From Plantago elongata (Eukaryota > Streptophyta > Magnoliopsida > Lamiales > Plantaginaceae), in the NCBI GenBank assembly GCA_036897095.1, contig JAYMSP010002700.1:1-22887 (forward strand): DNA of 22,887 nt, in the 5' to 3' direction. The translations under genes and the position numbers were made by a program. Positions within the stretch are counted from its first letter, which is position 1; each line of letters begins with the position of its first letter. Positions 9,374 to 19,629 of the stretch are shown here, in pieces. The notes beneath the pieces are model-generated. The model was not told the origin of the DNA. It made no database searches and saw nothing but the letters and a program-made list of their open reading frames with translations.

Positions 9374-11706
9374 GAAAACCGAGCATAATCGCAGCATCTA
9401 AGCTTGGAAACCTACTTGTAGTGGCTTCCATAGCCAAAGCTCTATCAAAACCCAACGGAATCGATTATCTTAACCGAAATGCAGAAGCCATTCCCTTATC
9501 CGAGGATCTCGTACTTGATGTATTGCGGCGACCTTGTATTGATTCGCGTACAAAATTGGACTTCTTCCGTTGGTGTTCACTCAGGCATTTTTACAAACAC
9601 TCTGCAGGCACTTATTACCAGATGTTCAAAACCATTTCTAACCTTATTCATCACCACCACGATCATGTTTTTGAGCTCCTTACCTCCATGAGACGTGACG
9701 CCGTGGACCTTGATTCGTCGACTCTTAAGCTCATTCTCGATTCCTTTATCAAGTCCGGCAACTTCGACTCTGCTTTACAACTTTTGGATCATATCTCCAG
9801 TTTCACTACTAATAGTAGCCCTCATGTGTATACCTCTCTTCTTGTTGCTCTTGTCAGGATGAATAAGGTTTCGATGGCATTGTCGATTTTCATCAAGTTA
9901 TTGGAGTGTAAGGGCACTGTCATGATTCCTGATGCTTTGGCTTGTAATGAGTTGCTTGTTGGACTTAGGAAAGCTGAGATGAAGGATGAGTTCATACAAG
10001 TTTATACGAAACTGCGCGAGACTAAGCTTTTTCCACCGGATACGGTTGGTTATAATATATGTATATTTGCGTTTGGTCGCTTTGGTGACTTGTCGACTGC
10101 TTTAAGCTTGTTTAAAGAGATGAGGGAGAAGGATGGTGCGTTTTCTCCTGATTTGTGTACGTATAACAGCCTCATCAATGTGCTTTGCTTTCTTGGTAAG
10201 GTGAATGATGCTCTTGTTGTATGGGATGAGTTAAAGGTATCCTCAGGTCTTGAGCCTGATACTTTTACTTACCGAATTCTTGTTCAGGGTTGTTCTAAAG
10301 CTTATAGAATCAATGATGCACTCAAGATATTTAATGAGATGCAGTATAGTGGTGTACATGCGGACATTGGTATTTACAACTCTCTACTTGATGGTTTGTT
10401 CAAGTCGAGGAGGCTTATAGAAGCTTGTAACCTGTTTGAGAAAATGGTTGATGATCGTGGTGTGAGGGCAACATGCTGGACGTATAACATATTGATTGAT
10501 GGATTGTATAAGAATGGAAGGCCTGAAGCTGCATACACTATGTTTTGTGACTTGAAGAGAAAGAGGAATAGTTTTGTTGATGGGGTTACATTTAGTATTG
10601 TTGTTTTGCATCTTTGTCGGGAGAATAAGCTCGAAGAAGCATTGCAGTTGGTGGAAGAGATGGAGGCAAGGGGTTTTGTGGTTAATTTGGTTACGGCTAC
10701 CACGTTGCTGATTGCACTTTACAGGCGAGGTCAGTGGGATTCAACAGAGCGTCTTATGAGATATATTAGAGATGGGAATTTGGTTCCGGCTATTCTTAAA
10801 TGGAAGTCAGCGATGGAAGTTTCGATAAAAAGTCCTCTGAGGAAAAGGAAGGACTGTACGCCTTTTTTCCCGCATGTAAGTGATATTTCGAAAATTTTGA
10901 ATGTGGCGGAGAATGATACAAAAGGTGAAGTTTTTGAGGACGAAGCTGATGAATGGTCATCTTCTCCGTACATGGACAGGATGGCAAATCACTTCGAATC
11001 GGATGGTGAATTTTCCCAATCTTATTCTTTATCCAGAGGAGTTAGAGTTATGGCTGGAGGCGACAATACATTCGATATTGATATGGTGAATACCTACCTA
11101 TCAATATTCTTGTCTAAAGGGAAGTTGAGCTTGGCTTGTAAACTATTTGAGATCTTCACGGATATGGGTGTTGATCCTGTAAGTTACACTTACAATTCCA
11201 TAATGAGTTCGTTTGTGAAGAAGGGTTACTTCAAGGAGGCTTGGGGTGTTCTCAATGCTATGGGTGAGACGGCTTACCCAGCCGACATAGCAACGTACAA
11301 TTTGATCATTCAAGGCCTAGGGAAAATGGGAAGAGCAGATTTGGCTACTACAGTCCTCAACAAGTTAATCAAGGAAGGCGGTTATCTTGATCTTCTGATG
11401 TATAATACGTTGATTAATGTTCTGGGAAAGGCTGGTCGAATGGATGAAGCAAATAAGTTGTTTGAACAGATGAAGGACTGTGGGATAAATCCGGACGTTG
11501 TCACTTATAATACACTCATTGATGTGCATGCTAAAGCCGGTAGACTAAAAGATGCTTACAGGTTGTTGAGGATGATGTTGGGTGCTGGACTTGCACCAAA
11601 CCATGTAACAGACACAACACTTGACTTTATGGCAAAGGAAATCGAGAAAGTGAGGAACCAGAAGAAGGCTTTAATTCTTGACACCAAAACAGATAATTAT
11701 TCGTGA
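9361..11706 (+). CDS. P-class pentatricopeptide repeat (PPR) protein, At4g01570-like
   Basis: An intact, intronless 781-residue protein. PPR proteins bind single-stranded organelle RNA one base per motif and act in its processing, stability, splicing or translation. About 15 motifs of 35-37 residues are visible: ten at roughly residues 118-475 (for example DLCTYNSLINVL near 264, TCWTYNILIDGL near 371) and five in exact 35-residue register from 572 to 746 (starts 572, 607, 642, 677, 712). Between them is a roughly 95-residue acidic non-PPR linker with DEADEWSSSPYMDRM. No E, DYW or SMR domain follows, so it is P-class. The N-terminus (MSAVRKPSIIAASKLGNLL) is basic, Ser/Ala-rich and hydrophobic, consistent with an organelle transit peptide; mitochondrion versus plastid cannot be decided. 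The frame is open back to 9256 but has no earlier ATG; 9361 is the first. From memory the whole length, split array included, resembles Arabidopsis At4g01570 (about 800 residues). Confidence 0.93.
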   Translation: MSAVRKPSIIAASKLGNLLVVASIAKALSKPNGIDYLNRNAEAIPLSEDLVLDVLRRPCIDSRTKLDFFRWCSLRHFYKHSAGTYYQMFKTISNLIHHHHDHVFELLTSMRRDAVDLDSSTLKLILDSFIKSGNFDSALQLLDHISSFTTNSSPHVYTSLLVALVRMNKVSMALSIFIKLLECKGTVMIPDALACNELLVGLRKAEMKDEFIQVYTKLRETKLFPPDTVGYNICIFAFGRFGDLSTALSLFKEMREKDGAFSPDLCTYNSLINVLCFLGKVNDALVVWDELKVSSGLEPDTFTYRILVQGCSKAYRINDALKIFNEMQYSGVHADIGIYNSLLDGLFKSRRLIEACNLFEKMVDDRGVRATCWTYNILIDGLYKNGRPEAAYTMFCDLKRKRNSFVDGVTFSIVVLHLCRENKLEEALQLVEEMEARGFVVNLVTATTLLIALYRRGQWDSTERLMRYIRDGNLVPAILKWKSAMEVSIKSPLRKRKDCTPFFPHVSDISKILNVAENDTKGEVFEDEADEWSSSPYMDRMANHFESDGEFSQSYSLSRGVRVMAGGDNTFDIDMVNTYLSIFLSKGKLSLACKLFEIFTDMGVDPVSYTYNSIMSSFVKKGYFKEAWGVLNAMGETAYPADIATYNLIIQGLGKMGRADLATTVLNKLIKEGGYLDLLMYNTLINVLGKAGRMDEANKLFEQMKDCGINPDVVTYNTLIDVHAKAGRLKDAYRLLRMMLGAGLAPNHVTDTTLDFMAKEIEKVRNQKKALILDTKTDNYS

Positions 11707-12570
11707 GACAACGGTGCTCTGCAACTTGTTTACGGGTACTTCTTCTCAACTATCTTTAATTGATTTATGATCAGGAACTCAATTGGTACTTCAGATCTTT
11801 CCCAAATCTATTAGTTGGTGAAATAATTACTTGGTGAAATTATGCTAATAGCTGAGTAGATTCATTTGTGTTGTCTATGGCATGATGCTTTCATGATAAA
11901 TGTATTCTTTTCTTTTTTTTGTTGAGTGATGTAACTATAGATAACTATAGACATGGACAATGTCACACCTAGATTGTGTCTGATTAGGATCATAGGGAAA
12001 AACGTGTTGTACCAAGTCTTATCTTTTTCATTAAAAAGAAAATCCTTCATGATGTTTGCCAATTTCTGATATTCATATATGTTTAAGTGAGACTTATTAT
12101 TGTGTTGGCCTGGCTATTAGTTTTGATTAATTTGGGTAGCGTAGAATTCGTATTGGTGCTTTATGTACTCCTGGGTGTAAAGATCATGTCACTGAGTCTG
12201 CTCTTCTTCATTCGTTGAGTTGCTGTTGTTTTGTGCGATGTCGTCTGGTTTTGAGGCTGCTGCTTTTTATGGTGTCTATAGTGATATTTGGGACTGCTTA
12301 TTTTATTACATGGTGAAGTAGTGAAAGACCCTTGGGAATTCTACATTTTAAGAGTGTGATTCACTTCCAATCTGTGAGTGCAGCATAAACAGGTGTTGCT
12401 GTTTAATTCAGGTGGGAAGGTTGAGTACGTAGTTAAAATAAATGTACGTAGTTGGTATTTCACAGCCTAATTTGCGTGGGTCAGATTTTAAATTTCTTGG
12501 CTGGCCGGGCTGGAAGTTGCAAACAGTAAAGTGAATAGAGGAACCCTTGCGGTGCGGGTCAAAAATTACT
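11707..12570. other. PPR gene 3' flank and intergenic DNA
   Basis: The first few hundred bases are probably the PPR 3' UTR; no clear polyadenylation signal stands out. A 27-codon plus-strand frame at 12238-12321 (MSSGFEAAAFYGVYSDIWD...) has coding-like composition but no support from neighbours. No other gene is seen. Confidence 0.4.
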
Positions 12571-12574
12571 ACAA

Positions 12575-12582
12575 TATAATAA
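12575..12582 (+). promoter_or_regulatory. TATA-like box of the candidate downstream gene
   Basis: TATAATAA lies about 240 bp before the ATG at 12815, and the sequence after about 12610 turns CT- and C-rich like a plant leader. Suggestive only. Confidence 0.3.
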
Positions 12583-12604
12583 GAGCCAATGTTGTGGCAG
12601 GAAA

Positions 12605-12853
12605 AGCGTAATACTTTTTCAACTCGCGCTTGCACTTATCTTTGCTTATCACCGCTTGGATCTGGCTGGAGGCTCCAACCGGCGCTCTTTCGACTTTCGT
12701 ACCTTTTGCTGCCCAACGCTTATTTCCTGCCTCCCAGCACCAAGCGTCACCGCCATCCCCAATGATGCGGCCGTTCCGATTTACATCCAACAAAACCAAC
12801 CAACGCCAACAACAATGTCCTTCGCCGCATCCAACTGCAGAATTGGTTCTCAG
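12605..12853 (+). CDS. Candidate first exon of an unidentified gene (leader plus start)
   Basis: The sequence abruptly becomes balanced in base composition, with a CAA- and C-rich leader followed by ATG at 12815 (A at -3) encoding MSFAASNCRIGSQ up to a CAG|GTACCC donor at 12853/12854. An alternative frame from ATG 12762 or 12765 (MMRPFRFTSNKTNQRQQQ...) also runs open through the donor, in phase 2, and would join in frame with an acceptor at 13985/13986 (TTTTCCCACAG), continuing SYFATAASRRYSRANKS. Neither product is recognised. The leader composition, start context, donor and change from AT-rich flanks together suggest a real transcript, but the frame is undecided. Confidence 0.35.
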
Positions 12854-14509
12854 GTACCCACTAAATTGTACTTTGCTTTCAATTTCTGCACAATTTATGC
12901 ACATAGATTCAATTCGCAATTGTGAATGATCTTGGTTTCATATCTTCTACTTCATTCTATTTGGTTCTCAATTCTCGAGAAATTTAGTTTATTTTTACCT
13001 ACATGTTTTTTTCCACTTGTTAAATTGTGTCTTACTATCTCCAGTTCTAGATGATGCTATATTCTGATGTGTAGCTTAATTTGTGTCTTTTGCACTCTCA
13101 CGGATTTTATAATACTACATTTTGTTTTATCGCTAGACATACGGTTGCCAGGGTAGTTGTTTTCATCCTATCTCATTCATCGCCTGATCCTATTTACTTG
13201 TGTTGCCTAATTTTGACTGCATACATAGATTCAGATGCTGCCCAACTCTTCACTACTCGATTAATTGGCTCTTCTCCTCTAATACTCTGATAATATTAAT
13301 GTTGGCCTTTCATGCCCGAGTGACTTACTGGCTTCCACACCAACCATAGTGCATTCACACAGTTAACACAGACATAATTTAAAAGTTTGTGCGCTTAGAT
13401 CATGTAGCAACCGGACGTCTAGGAAGTGAAATACTTGGCAGAAAACAACAATTTCACAATGATCCTGGCTTGAAATAAAATTCTCTGGAAATTAGAAATG
13501 TTTTATGCCCATCAGATCAGTTAGTTGTATACAATAGGATTTTGCCCGCGTGGTTATTAGTATGTTGATTAATTATTGAATTCTTTGAATGATTTTTGGT
13601 ATGATAATTAATTCTTGATCTATTACTTAAAATTAATTAATTGATGAGAAGATCATGTGATGGTAAGTAACCAAACACGAAGCTGTTGCTGACTTGCTGC
13701 TATGTTAACAAGTGTTTTGTTACTTGAGATTTTATAATTTAGTGTTACATGAGTTCACTTTTAAGTGGTCTCTAAGTTATAAAGCTTGTTTCTCTGCATA
13801 AGGTCGAGTAACAAAGTCTAGGTGGAACTGTATTTTGTATAGCCATCTTCTCTACACAACAACTCCACCACTTTTTAACTTGAAGATCATGGTGCCATAT
13901 GTATCACACGTCCTGGTGCAAAGGCCTCCTACATTTCTAGCTCCTCTATATAATACTATATAATATTCCATGTCTTTTCCCACAGCTACTTTGCCACTGC
14001 TGCATCTCGCCGTTACTCCCGAGCCAACAAATCTGTGTTTTGTCTTGTTGTTACTCCATTATGATTATTGGTAAATGGTAAGGATGTTTTACAGTAGGTC
14101 TAAGAGTTCATTAGTGTTAGTCCATGTCTCGAGTGAATATTGAATTCATTTGTGATAAGTTATGCCAAATCTTCAATGCACAATATGATGCAAATTTGTA
14201 GAAAACTGGGAATGAGGTACCACAATGTTTGTGGCTGTGATGTAATCAATTCATGGTACTGTTGTGATGTTCAATTCGTAGAGACCTAAGTTTCAGTTTC
14301 TATGATTCATGATTCATTCAATCAAAATCAACTTACATCATAACTGTACATCTTTTAAGTACTCTAATGGTAGATGGGTAGATCTTGAACTATTAATACT
14401 ATTATTACGAGTCAATATGTGGTAGTTTCATATGTGCTTTCTCTTTCTTGTATATCTTTGTCATGATCATGTTGTTGTCTTGTTATGTATCTTTCTTTGT
14501 CCTTTACAG

Positions 14510-14835
14510 CGAAGTATAAGCCCACCAAATAATCTGCGAAAGCTAACCCAATGAAACCTCCCGGTAACCTTAAAACTGCTTCCTTCTTTCGCTTGCCCTG
14601 GCAATAGTGCTGATATGTACTCTTTTAACCTGTGTAGCAAACATGAGGCCTGCCAAATTTAAGAATGCAAAAAAGAGTGCATGCCACTCTAGGGGGAAAC
14701 CCAATCTTTGGTCCGGTTCTGCCTCATGCAAATTCTGCAGCAGCAAGCCAACTGATTTTGCCTGGTTCCCAGGTTTCTTCACATGTGAGTCCTACATCAG
14801 CAAGCCAACTGATTCTACCTGGTAACCAACATTCC
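14510..14835 (+). other. Candidate internal exon region with an in-frame duplicated motif
   Basis: After a good acceptor (CCTTTACAG, ending 14509) the sequence is again balanced and open for stretches. One frame (14665-14862) reads HANSAAASQLILPGSQ and then SPTSASQLILPGNQ, an in-frame internal repeat of ASQLILPG with a CAG|GTTTCT donor-like site between the copies. The first frame after the acceptor reads RSISPPNNLRKLTQ and stops. Looks like exons of a low-complexity protein or remnants of one. No family is recognised. Confidence 0.3.
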
Positions 14836-16399
14836 TTCTCTAATGTGAATATTTTATGCTTGTAAGTACTATGTTGATGTTACAAAATAACCCGGCCTAT
14901 TTTAGAGAGTTCAATAATGCCTTATCACACAATTTTTATCTAAAAATGTTCTGTACTGGTGTGCTTATCATTTGGGACCAATTAGCTGTAGGTGAGTCAC
15001 TATGGCTGATTGATAGTGATGGTTACATGTCCAGAGTAGTTGAACCTATCTAACATGCAATTGCAGTTGCATAGGAATCATATTGGGTAAATGCAGATCG
15101 GATATGCAGTTGTCGATATCAATGTATGTTATCTATATGTGGTTAGGTACTCTTTTTATATATGAGTTTTGTGTAATCTGTAGAAAAAAGATGTGCAATC
15201 TGTGGTATCTGATCCCTGAGTAATAATAGTAACATCATTGGACAAGAGGACCTTATGTCTGGGATTGTATAAGCTGGGAGGTAAAAGTGGAAATTTGACC
15301 TTTTTTTTTCCATATATGCAGCTGTGTAGGATGTAATTCAAACTCTATTTTGTTATGACTGGCTAATTGTCTTAGATAGAGTTACTAACTCATACTCTCT
15401 CCGGGCAAACACATAATTTGCTCTTAATCGAGGAGGTATTATTTTTCTTCTGTGCCTCCCTACTTCTTTCATTTTTTTTCTCTTGTAGGCACTAAATTCT
15501 CTGTTTTATCCCCTGAATTTTTTTGTTAACATGCAATATTCTGTAAAATTATGTACTTGTGGTTTATGATCCTGTACCATACTCATGAACTTGCATATAA
15601 TTGTCACCGTTGATTAGTTGCTTTAAGTTCCATGCTGTGGACTTGTATATCTACCCTGTGGGGTTTTTAAAGTACTTGCAACTGCTTCATGCTGTTTAAG
15701 TGATCCCAATTTCTAGCTGAAGCTCTAGAGAGGCATACATATGGTTAGCACAATTGCAATTCAAATCCTGTATGCAACTATGCATAATCATCTAGCTTGC
15801 ATTGCTGACCTCCTAAGGGACTAAGACCTCATGCACCTGTTATCCCGGCTGTCCGACTTGTTGGGTCCGACAAGTTAAGCCACTTACACACAGAAGCGAG
15901 CTTACGGATTAGTAAAGCCGGTTCAGTCTTTTGCAATTCGTGTGTTATATCAATTGTACCTCCTGGGTCTTCGTAGACCATATAGTGTAGCTGGTGACTA
16001 CAAATGCTAGTGTGATGTGCATATCAAACATTCTCTACATACTATCCTTACGTTGTAGGTTTAAAATAGTTGTTCGCATCTTACAACCTCAGGTTCAACT
16101 TTTCTGCAGTTTTAACCCTTTTGAAATAGAGCAAGGGTGAGGCAAGGAATAATTCTGAGGTTCCTCCTATGTTTGACAAAGGATTTAATCTTTAAATGTA
16201 CTTAATATGAACAAGTATTTAATCATAAGCATGATTCTTGTGTGCAAGCTGAAATAGCCAGTGCACGAAATTAATTTTGCTCTCTTCACCTTCTTACTAA
16301 TCGTTGTTATGTTCATTTTTCAATTGGTTATCGGATAGAGGATCAGTTAGTAACTCTGGTCTTCAGAAGTTCTGCCCCCTGAAAATTATTTTTTCTCAG

Positions 16400-16498
16400 G
16401 TCTTTGGGACGGTCAGTTATCAAAAGGCAAGCACCGGCCTGTTGCTTCGGCCATTGTAAGATCACTTTGTTCCATGGATAGGGGGCATCCTCATGAAG
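16400..16498 (+). other. Candidate internal exon (99 bp)
   Basis: Bounded by an acceptor TTTTTTCTCAG (ending 16399) and a donor GAAG|GTACTG. It is open in the frame LWDGQLSKGKHRPVASAIVR... for its full length, and 99 bp keeps phase. The composition is clearly less AT-rich than the flanks. Product unknown. Confidence 0.35.
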
Positions 16499-16981
16499 GT
16501 ACTGTGATATAGCATGGTTGTACTTGAATTCGGATTCAGCTTTATGTCCAGGTGACTGGAATGTAAATTGATGTCTATATGTTGCCTATCAAATATTTGA
16601 TAAAATTCTTAGCTTGTACATATTGTGTGGGTTTGTGGAGTTTCCTACTATTGGGAAGATCGCATCGGAGTGTGACTCTCATTGTACACTTCTCAGAATT
16701 TTACTCATATGGTTTATGAAATTCCTTGGTAGCAATAATTGTTAGGCAAAAGTAATGAATTTTTTTATCATCATTATCTCTTACGGAGAGGACATAGGAA
16801 AATAGAAGGAACTCAACAAAAAGGTCATTTAAATAACCTGAAAAAACTATTCGACTTGAACTCTTAATGCTAGATGCAAGGTAATCAAGATAAGATCAAG
16901 ATGGGTACTGTCTTCCTAAATAAGTTTAACATAATGCCATCTGAATTTTGATGCTGATTAATTTTCCAGGCTTGCTGACTT

Positions 16982-17068
16982 AAGGTGATAGTGGACATTA
17001 TTAATGCACTGGATGGTGACAATTTATTGGCTGATCTGGAGTATGTCGAAGATAACACAAGACAGTGA
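16982..17068 (+). other. Candidate terminal exon
   Basis: The frame reads KVIVDIINALDGDNLLADLEY... and ends at TGA 17066-17068. It follows a TTTTCCAG acceptor region (an AG at 16982-16984 is also usable). The acidic, helix-favouring peptide looks protein-like rather than random. With the 16400-16498 segment on the same strand it could close the gene that starts near 12605. Not recognised. Confidence 0.3.
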
Positions 17069-17100
17069 TGCATAGCCCCTGCTCAATGACATTCCTGAAC

Positions 17101-18010
17101 ATGTATCTTATTATGATCTTGTGCTAGCTTATGCTAATATTCAAATTGGGTTTTCTGACTTTGGCAAGTGCAGTGTTTCTGAGAGTGGGAAAATTATACT
17201 AGGTATTTTAATTTCCTTTGCATTTCACTTGAGTGATAATGAGCAAAATTGTAAAGGAGCAGATATACCAATGCATATTATTTTGTTGCAAACTGGAGTG
17301 ATGATATAAGAAGATTATTTTGTTCTCATGGACTCATAATTGAGAGCTGTCTTTGGGTTTGAGATTATGCAAGACAGACTGGTGGTCAAGAAGATCTGTG
17401 CATGAGGAAATAGAGAAAGGGGCAATACCAATTTGAATATTATACTATAATATGTTGTCATGACACAACTGGGACTCCTAGATGCTAGAATTTTGATGTA
17501 TACCAATTCAAACATAATACTATATGTTGATATGGATATAGATGAGATGAAAGTTTGGTTGCATCATGATGAATAGTGCATATATACGGGTGAGTGGGTA
17601 GGGTATTAGTGGATTTTTTTAACAAAAATAAAAATTAACACAACCTATTTATGAAGGGTGTTTATTTTTCTGACTTATGGTAAGTGGAATAATTTTTCAA
17701 CCTGCGATGATTCGGATGATTCCAATGATGGGCGGTAGATTTGTGGCGAATTACTTGATCACCTAAGATATATTATAATCCATCGAATTAAAAAAATATT
17801 TTGAAATCTGGTTCATTTTTTAAATATGTAGGTTCTTTGTTTATATGAAATAATCTAGTTTTATTGTTAGACTAAGTATAGTAAAAGGGGAGATTTTTCT
17901 AATATACAGGAAAATTCGGTTTCTATAATAAACAACCAGTCAGAAACACTACAAACCGGTTATAAGCCTATATGTAAATACCCAAATAACAACATATTCT
18001 CATAAAAAAA
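17101..18010. other. AT-rich intergenic DNA, no gene seen
   Basis: No frame or repeat of note. Weak GGGTGAGTGGGTAGGG sequence near 17587-17602. Confidence 0.4.
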
Positions 18011-18013
18011 AAT

Positions 18014-18224
18014 TATAAAATCTAACAAATCTTTCCCTCTCTACAAACCCTAGAGAGAGAAACATCAAACCCCTCTTTCGCTTTCTCCCTTCCTCCATCC
18101 CCACCTCCGCCACCGGAGACCGGAACCGCCGCCGCCTCTCCCTTCGCTGAAACCTCCGCCTGATCTATTTTCGCCGAAAATTATGGTGCTCCAACACGAC
18201 TTCGCCGGAAAATATCTCTCTTGA
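18014..18224 (+). promoter_or_regulatory. Promoter and leader without a gene behind it (TATA, telo-box, CT-rich leader)
   Basis: TATAAAA (18014-18020) is followed 25 bp later by a telo-box AAACCCTAG (18045-18053) and then about 110 bp of CT- and CCG-rich leader-like sequence. Telo-boxes near the start site are typical of plant genes for the translation machinery and growing tissues. The first ATG (18183) gives only MVLQHDFAGKYLS before TGA. After it comes T-rich intron-like sequence with an ATTTTCAG acceptor (ending about 18374), but no coding exon before the repeats. It may be a gene start cut off from its body, a gene with a long first intron, or the leader of a non-coding transcript. Confidence 0.45.
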
Positions 18225-18439
18225 TTTCGTAGATTTTCACCGATTTTTCATATGTAATTGCTAAAATGTTCAAATCAACAAATTCACCTCGTTTTTTACA
18301 TTAAAATCTCGTATAGAAGTGAATTTGACCTTTATTTTTTATTTTTCGCTGATTTTACTATTTGAAATTTTCAGATCTGAAATCCGTACAGTGAAAATCG
18401 ATTTTCGCAATTTGGTGTTTTGTTATTTATTTTAAGAGC

Positions 18440-18681
18440 TGGTGATATAGTTGTAAGCATTATTGTTATGGTTTTAGCTTGTGTTGAATATTTCTGCTGA
18501 ATATTCTGCCTGTTACTGCTTTAGCGTAAATGTTATAGTTTCAATACATATCATTGTAAGTTTAAGCAGTGCCATTAGTGTTTTTTGTCTCTGATAAAAT
18601 ATTCATAATTCATTTTTTCGCAAATGTTGTTTTATAGTTTTAAGAAGTACTGTTATAGTTTTAAGATGCACTATTGTTGTT

Positions 18682-18733
<52 letters not shown>

Positions 18734-19440
18734 TATTATTATTATTATTTGTTAACTTGTGTTGCATGTTTTGTAATTTGTTATAGTTTTAAAAGGTGGT
18801 TTTGTAGTTTTAAGATACATTGTTATGGTTATAAGCATTAGTGTTACAATTTTTATGTTGAATAGTTGTATGTTATTATTTTTAGCTCATATGTTATAGT
18901 TATACGACATATTGTTGTAATTTTAAGCATTAAAGTTAGTGTTTTAGCTTCATCGAAATATTTATGGTTTAATTTTTTGCAAATGTTTTGTTATAGTTTA
19001 AGAGATGTGGTTATGATTTTATCTATTAATGTTACTGTTTATAACTTGTCTTACATGTTTCTGCTTTGTTATAATTTTATAATGTAATGCTATGATTTTA
19101 CGCATCAATGTAACTGTTTTTAACATGTGTTGCACATTTCCTCTTTATTTTTAAGTACCGGTGTGATAGCTTTAATGAGGTTTGCTATGATTTCAACCCA
19201 ATTAATGAATGTTTTATGCATGTTTAATGATGACATCAAGTTGGATAATAGGTCTCTCAAAGTTGCCACTTCAGCCTTGAAGCACCAAAACACGCAATAT
19301 AAGATAGAAAGTTGAAAGTTCACCGAATAAACATTTGTTGTGAATTTTGTTTCTACGAGAATATATATTTTAAAATATTTCGATGACTGAGTAGCTTATT
19401 TAAGCTTGTTTATTATTGTTTTAATGGTTTTTCTGCAACT
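18440..19440 (+). repeat. Degenerate T-rich repeat array, GTTATAGTTTTAAG-type
   Basis: Variants of GTTATAGTTTTAAG and of CATTAGTGTTA recur irregularly. A larger block is also duplicated: about 18530-18640 matches about 18892-18995 with many changes (shared words include TTTTTTCGCAAATGTT against TTTTTTGCAAATGTTT). Words of the same kind in the opposite orientation (CATTAAAACCAT, AAAACTATAAC) fill 19480-19700. Looks like an old, diverged minisatellite or repeat-rich arm of a transposable element. Confidence 0.55.
18686..18750 (+). repeat. (TTA)n microsatellite, about 21 units
   Basis: A run of TTA/ATT triplets over 65 bp with one base substitution near 18730. It lies between the two diverged blocks of the T-rich array. 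Confidence 0.95.
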
Positions 19441-19629
19441 TTTAGATCTGTTTAATGGTATTATTCTGTCATTGCAAACTATAACAAATCGTCATAAAAA
19501 ATCATGTTGGTCCTTAAAACCATCACATAATTTGTTTAAACATTAACAAAAAAGGTTAAAACTATAATTAAAACATACATTATCGACGCATTAAAACCAT
19601 CATATTATCTTTTAAAAAATTAACAAAAC

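Larger units (their letters stand above)
12854..17100 (+). other. Probable introns and spacers of the candidate gene
   Basis: Apart from the candidate exons listed separately, this stretch is AT/T-rich and intron-like, with many T-runs before AG. Other weak exon-like pieces are 13986 onward (after TTTTCCCACAG) and a 27-bp piece at about 16109-16135 between TTTTCTGCAG and GGGTGAGG. Around 15845-15890 a short segment with repeated TCCGAC and CTTGT/ACAAG words differs in composition and may be a small insertion. No RNA gene was recognised. Confidence 0.3.

Noticed and set aside
10374-10987. Open frames on the minus strand and in other frames within the PPR gene
   Set aside because: They are shadows of a well-supported coding frame with no recognisable content.
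12238-12321. 27-codon frame beginning MSSGFEAAAFYGVYS
   Set aside because: The composition is coding-like, but there is no splice, promoter or family support. Mentioned only in the 3' flank entry.
13040-13080. Possible box C/D snoRNA (GATGATG ... CTGA)
   Set aside because: The boxes do not match RTGATGA, the spacing is too short and there is no terminal stem.
15845-15900. Possible small LTR or SINE piece with TCCGAC repeats and CTTGT/ACAAG arms
   Set aside because: No duplicated target site, no polymerase III boxes and no clear ends could be found.
19120-19323. Frames of about 62 to 67 codons on both strands at 19120-19323
   Set aside because: They overlap on opposite strands in AT-rich repeat-like DNA and show no motif or codon pattern.
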